Source: Kingdonia uniflora (lineage: Eukaryota; Streptophyta; Magnoliopsida; Ranunculales; Circaeasteraceae). Taken from it: DNA of 64,000 nt. Shown here piece by piece: positions 59,826 through 64,000 of this stretch. The notes beneath the pieces were generated by a model. The model did no database searches and was not told where the DNA came from. It saw only the letters and a list, made by a program, of their open reading frames with translations. The translations under genes were made by a program, and so were the position numbers. Where the stretch lies: contig JACGCM010002082.1 in assembly GCA_014058105.1 (NCBI GenBank), positions 1,302,001 to 1,366,000 on the forward strand, given 5' to 3'. Numbering within the stretch: the stretch's first letter is position 1; every line of letters begins with the position of its first letter.

Positions 59826-61941
59826 CTACTCCTTCTTTGGTTGAATCATTGATGGATCTTTCTCAATGTCAATGGTATTTGAGTTCATCCAAGCTACACT
59901 ATCAACATTACTTTGGGGGGTTACTGCTTCATCAATATTCCAGTCACCCATTGGATCAATCATCTCATCACTGTTGCCATCTCCTTCTTTCGCATTTGAC
60001 TCACAATCCCATAACCTTAGATTATGATGAACAAACGTTATATTAAGCAAACATTGTTGTTATATATTATTTCTTCCAATCTTGTTCAACTCTTCAGATA
60101 AATTCTTCTATAGACCATATCTTAACGCACCACTACATGTCTGACTTATAATTCCGACGGCAAATCTTTGCAATTTAGGACACCGTACTCCATACAAGGA
60201 CTACCATTTTTCTGGAGGAATCTCTGATCTTTGATCAACAACATTGATCCAACCAAAAGGGCCTTTAGCCTCTCGATATTCGTCTAGTTGCTGCAGTATT
60301 AAATCCGGAATCTTCTTATCCTCTACCATACGTACAATGCAACATAGAAGTCCACATGTTACCTCGGCATCAGCAACAAAATCATCATATTAAAATAGAC
60401 TTGGGTTCAAAAAATAGCCTGCCGCATGATAGGATGGTGAAGAATGTTGTTTCAAATTCCATCGAGAATCTTCCAAAATGGCATGTAGCATACTTTCTTG
60501 TTTTCAAATTCTTCCTTGATTGTCTCCTTTACTTGATCCATAGTTTCATATATCTAACCCATTTGGGGCTTACTATCTCCTCCCTTGACTAAATGGAGAG
60601 CACGAACCAGAGGAATAGTTGCTTTCAAGACCTTTGTCGCTTTACTCCTGAAAGACAACCCTTCTATCAAATCAGCTACCCTCTTTCCATCAGCTCTTAA
60701 TGCCCATATAGAGGTATTCCACGTGGATGAGCCAAACATTTTTTGTAAGTTCCCCTTTTCAAGCACTATATTCTCCAATGTTAGAGATGGTCTCACTGAT
60801 CTGATCTTGGAGGAGTTAACTAGAGACCGGTCAGAAACATGCTTGCTTACAAGCTTCAAAACTGTTTCACGACTGTAAAGGAATTTTGTAATTATCTTTG
60901 CTTTAATCATCACTTCTTTAATAGGGCTCATCGTCTCGAATTTTTCTAACATGAGGCATATGCAATGAGATGGACACACATTCCAAAATATATTCCTGCG
61001 TTTCTCAGCTAATTGTTTACCCACCTCCTCCATACAACCCAACATAGTAAACGTGACAACTTGAACAACATTTTCAGCCCCGATCTCCTCAATAACTTGT
61101 TCAATCAATAAAACCAAAGCATTGACGTCTTCAAAGGAATTTGAAATATAGGCAGACCTCATAAATATTGGACCACGAGGACAATCCGCTAGAAAATGAA
61201 TCATGCTTCTTCCCTTCTCGTTCCTCCACCTATCCAACAAGATGCTACAACCCGTGACCCCCATAAATGTTTGACCTCCTTTACATAACAGCCAATCTCT
61301 TTCTTCTCCCCTTGGAGGATCCAACCACTGAGTTTATTACATTGAGGCACGTCGTACCCAGCGGATCAATACCTAACAACAACATAAATCATTTTCAAGA
61401 AGCTAGGAGATTTCACCACGCTAAAATTAATACCATTTTCATAAAAGAATCTCCCCACACTCTTAGCATGCATTGATGAGTCTTCATCAGTTTCTTTAGT
61501 CTTTGCAGCACCCGGTGAATATCCCATCTTATTCGAATGTAAAACCTTTTTTGGTACATTCTCCCTTGGCGTAACGCAAGCCACATTATCCTTTCTCTTG
61601 CAATTGGTTTGAGCGGGTACAAAAGGGCTCTGCTTGGACTCATTAGTAGAGTTAGAACACACATCTCTCGTCAATGGAACATCAGAGTCTATTAATTGCA
61701 AGACTTCCCGTTTGAGGTTTGTACTCCTTTTTTCAACTAAGTCTTTTCTCATTTTGACTATGACATCCTGAGGAACTTGTTCACATGGCACTACATCTCC
61801 ACGTATACCTCCTAAATGTTGCTTCAGATGAGCAAATCCACTTACTACTTTGGCACAATAATTGCATTGAACTCTATTTTTTTGTTCACTGATGGCCAGA
61901 CCGTATTGGTAAACATTATTGGATTCTTGAGTTGTTGCCAT
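59826..61941 (-). pseudogene. hAT-type transposase (BED finger, DUF659, dimerisation region), decayed
   Basis: The N-terminal frame (61941-61366) starts MATTQESNNVYQYG and has a BED-type zinc finger: VQCNYCAKVVSGFAHLKQHL, then GGIRGDVVPCEQVP. Next comes a Ser/Lys-rich linker and the helix AKSVGRFFYENGINFSV. After a frame change near 61360 the DUF659 region begins: GCSILLDRWRNEKGRSMIHF, CPRGPIFMRS, FWNVCPSHCICLMLEKFE. C-terminal parts read through several frames: VKETIKEEFENKKVCYMPFW, EIPPEKWWSLYGVRCPKLQR, FVHHNLRLWDCESN. This is the full domain order of plant hAT-like transposases, many of which are domesticated. Here at least four frameshifts or stops separate the domains. No 8-bp target duplication or terminal repeat was identified. 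Confidence 0.83.
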
Positions 61942-62074
61942 TATGAAAAAGGAAATACCTTTGGGTTGGAAATTATCTCTCCTGATTCTCTGCTGCCTGC
62001 CTGGGTTGGAACTAAAATCAAAACCCCTTCCTTTCCATTCCCAAATCTCATCTTATCATAACGTTACTTATTAT

Positions 62075-62110
62075 CAAGCTTCAATACTTGTAGCCTCAAC
62101 ATTAGGAGTA
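62075..62110. repeat. 36-bp repeat, right copy beside the hAT gene
   Basis: Partner of 59567-59602. A 25-codon minus-strand frame (62154-62077) ends in it: HFDTNVDNEDPGTPNVEA, then a stop shortly after. Confidence 0.65.
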
Positions 62111-62189
62111 CCCGGGTCTTCATTATCTACATTTGTATCAAAATGCCGTGCCATGATAACAATTGTTTGCCAAAGGGAATTTTTGAGAT

Positions 62190-62710
62190 TAATCTGCCTC
62201 CAGATATCTCGATGATCGTAATAGAATAGGGATATGAAAATTTAACAAGGATGAAAGTGAAGAGACCCTTGTAATGGCGAAGAGACCCCAGAAACTATTA
62301 AGAGTCAGACTAGTTGAAGAATCTGTAGTGATCAGGTCCAGGCAACTTGTTTGATTTCCAAACCATTTTTTCTTCATTTTTGAAAAATTGAGCCCTTCTA
62401 TTACATTTAAGACAACCCTTGAAATATCTAGTACTAACATGGAACCTTTTTGAAATCCAAAGCCAAATCCACCAGTTCTATAAGAAGGTCCGACTTTGGT
62501 ATACTTAGCACAGTATTTTCTTGCGAGGATGAGATTGATATAAGGTATTTCGTCAAATGTAGCAGCAAAACCACCATTTTTTACTTCTAATGAAAATCCC
62601 TTGACAAAGTCTTGGGGAGAGTCATAGAACTTGATGAAGGATTCCTCAAAATTCAAACTTTTTAAGAGCTCCACCACAAATAAACGCTTCTAGCACCCAA
62701 CATACTCACG
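62190..62710 (-). pseudogene. Glutamate receptor-like (GLR) channel, last-exon fragment
   Basis: From 62710 downward: REYVGC, a stop, then FVVELLKSLNFEESFIKFYD. Next are FDEIPYINLILARKYCAKYT and VGPSYRTGGFGFGFQKGSML, the second ligand-binding lobe with its FDEIPY motif. DISRVVLNVIEG follows, then NQTSCLDL and SLTLNSFWGLFAITRVSSLS, the start of the last transmembrane helix. This order is that of the final coding exon of plant GLR cation channels. The helix is cut short and followed by unrelated residues to a stop at 62189. The stop near 62692 and the absence of upstream channel exons (pore, first lobe) up to the right edge show a broken fragment. It is not overlapped by the hAT gene. Confidence 0.82.
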
Positions 62711-64000
62711 ATTTTGTAAAAAAAATTAACATATGATAACCATATTAGAGAAAGCATAATTTAACCATATTAGAGACTTCGAGGATGATCAAACCCCAAG
62801 CGAATTATAGGTTGAGTTGTGTGGTCTGATTATAGAAGAGTTCCCTTGCCCTTTACCTTATTTTAAGAGAAATCCTATGTTGATATTCAAAGAGGAATCC
62901 TATGTTTCAGCACCTATTTGGTTAACAATATGGACCCTTGCGCATTAAATAAAAATTCTTGTGCTAATGTTTCCTAGAATTATTGTGACGATATATTTTG
63001 TCGGTATTTTCTTTTTCATGAACAACAAAATTTGGTAGCATCTTTTTTCATAGTTTTGTCTGAAATTGTAGGGTGTTCAAAATTATTTTAATTTTGAAAA
63101 TTGACAGAAATTTGTTAAAATGTATAAAGTCCTATTAAAATGACCACCCCTATATTTCACAGCGTCGTTCACTTATCCCAGGTTTAAGCCATTTGTTCCC
63201 GCAGAAATACAATATCATGATAACATTATTTTGGGAGATGAAAACATGGCTCTGCATAAAAATTTAATTTCTATGTGAAGTTGTTGGCTGCTTCTAAATT
63301 TACCAAATTTTACCAAAACCTTACAGAAAATATCTAGATTTTACAAAATATACATAATCATGCTAAACCTTTCAAATATTTCAAGAAAAATTCATATTTC
63401 ATGGATTTAAGCCTCTATAATCCTGCCAAAACATCACTGATTACTTCATTTCTGGAGATACAAACTATGGCTCTAGCTAAACTTGGTAATACTTACCACC
63501 CCACAACACTATTACAAAATGTTTATCATTTACAACTAAGTGAGGGGACATAAAAAACTTTCATTGCTAGTTTCAGTTTTAATTGTGTTTGTGTTTTATA
63601 GTACAGTATGGCACTCAAGCCAGATCTTACTTGCAATCCATGCCAAAATTCTATCCTGAGATGTAGTAGTAGTAGTAGTGCTTGGTGCCAAAATTTCATG
63701 AGAAGAGAGGAGAAGATCAAATCTAATTAGCATATCTAATTATATCATAAAAATAGTTCAATCACATAAGAATTAACAAATCTACAAAGGAATTAGAGTT
63801 TGAACTTGAAAATCTTACCCATCATTGTGCAAAACTGAGAGCAATAAATCAGTAAATCAGCAAATCTAGCGGCATCAACTGAGATATAGACAAAATTGAC
63901 TAACCCATTGTTGAGATCAACAAATTTGAAGAATACTTGAGTTTAATTTTTTGTTTTAGGATTTCTGATCAAGTAATTTTGATTTTTAAGAAGTTTTAGA
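62711..64000. other. Unassigned DNA at the right edge
   Basis: AT-rich. It contains a (GTA)n microsatellite at 63663-63680. I see no GLR exons and no other gene. The 64-codon minus-strand frame spanning the microsatellite is not convincing. Confidence 0.35.

Noticed and set aside
62321..62335. TAGTG as a candidate far end of the CACTA element
   Set aside because: It lies inside the GLR fragment coding sequence and has no subterminal GACGG motifs next to it.

Overview
The window is nuclear DNA from a eudicot plant: spliced genes with GT-AG introns, a chloroplast-type glutamine synthetase, plant-specific receptor-kinase families, and most of the sequence made of nested plant transposons. I see no tRNA, rRNA, CRISPR or bacterial operon. 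I recognise one apparently intact gene, the minus-strand chloroplastic glutamine synthetase (GS2) at 4006-7196, whose 13 coding exons assemble without a break to 430 residues.

Layout. 1-2859: unassigned DNA, then the last four exons of a class-IV PLP aminotransferase on the plus strand. 4006-8050: GS2 and its leader, convergent with the aminotransferase. 8292-11760: three decayed copies of one receptor-like kinase. 12189-14954: a gag-only LTR element (duplicated target CATTA). 15300-25432: a broken copy of the GS2 5' end, split first by a decayed Copia element (15570-20520, duplicated target TAAAC) and then by a nest of elements with GAGCATCCAC-type inverted ends, one of which (20686-23968) carries a plant-mobile-domain (PMD) gene. 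25589-28041: a second, decayed PMD gene in the opposite orientation. 28483-35897: a gag-protease-only Ty3-type element (duplicated target TTTTA). 37071-45364: one end of a CACTA (En/Spm) element with decayed transposase pieces and three host-gene fragments (MLF-like, WNK kinase, NADP-type glutamate dehydrogenase), all on the transposase strand. 45365-58763: a 13.4-kb Tat-type Ty3 retrotransposon (duplicated target TCTCT) inserted into that CACTA transposase. It carries two RNase H regions, a 3' tandem repeat and a spliced antisense coiled-coil gene. 59826-61941: a decayed hAT transposase. 62190-62710: the last-exon region of a glutamate receptor-like channel, broken.

How the parts relate. GS2 reassimilates ammonia in the chloroplast. 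The aminotransferase would act in amino-acid or folate-related metabolism, but I see no functional link between these neighbours. The rest is a record of insertion. A piece of GS2 was duplicated near the functional gene and then shattered by transposons. The CACTA element picked up host sequence and was itself disrupted by the Tat element. Every transposon protein I can read carries stops or frameshifts, so the elements look immobile now unless helped in trans. Coordinates were read by hand; exon edges of GS2, the aminotransferase and the Tat antisense gene were frame-checked, and others may be off by a few bases.
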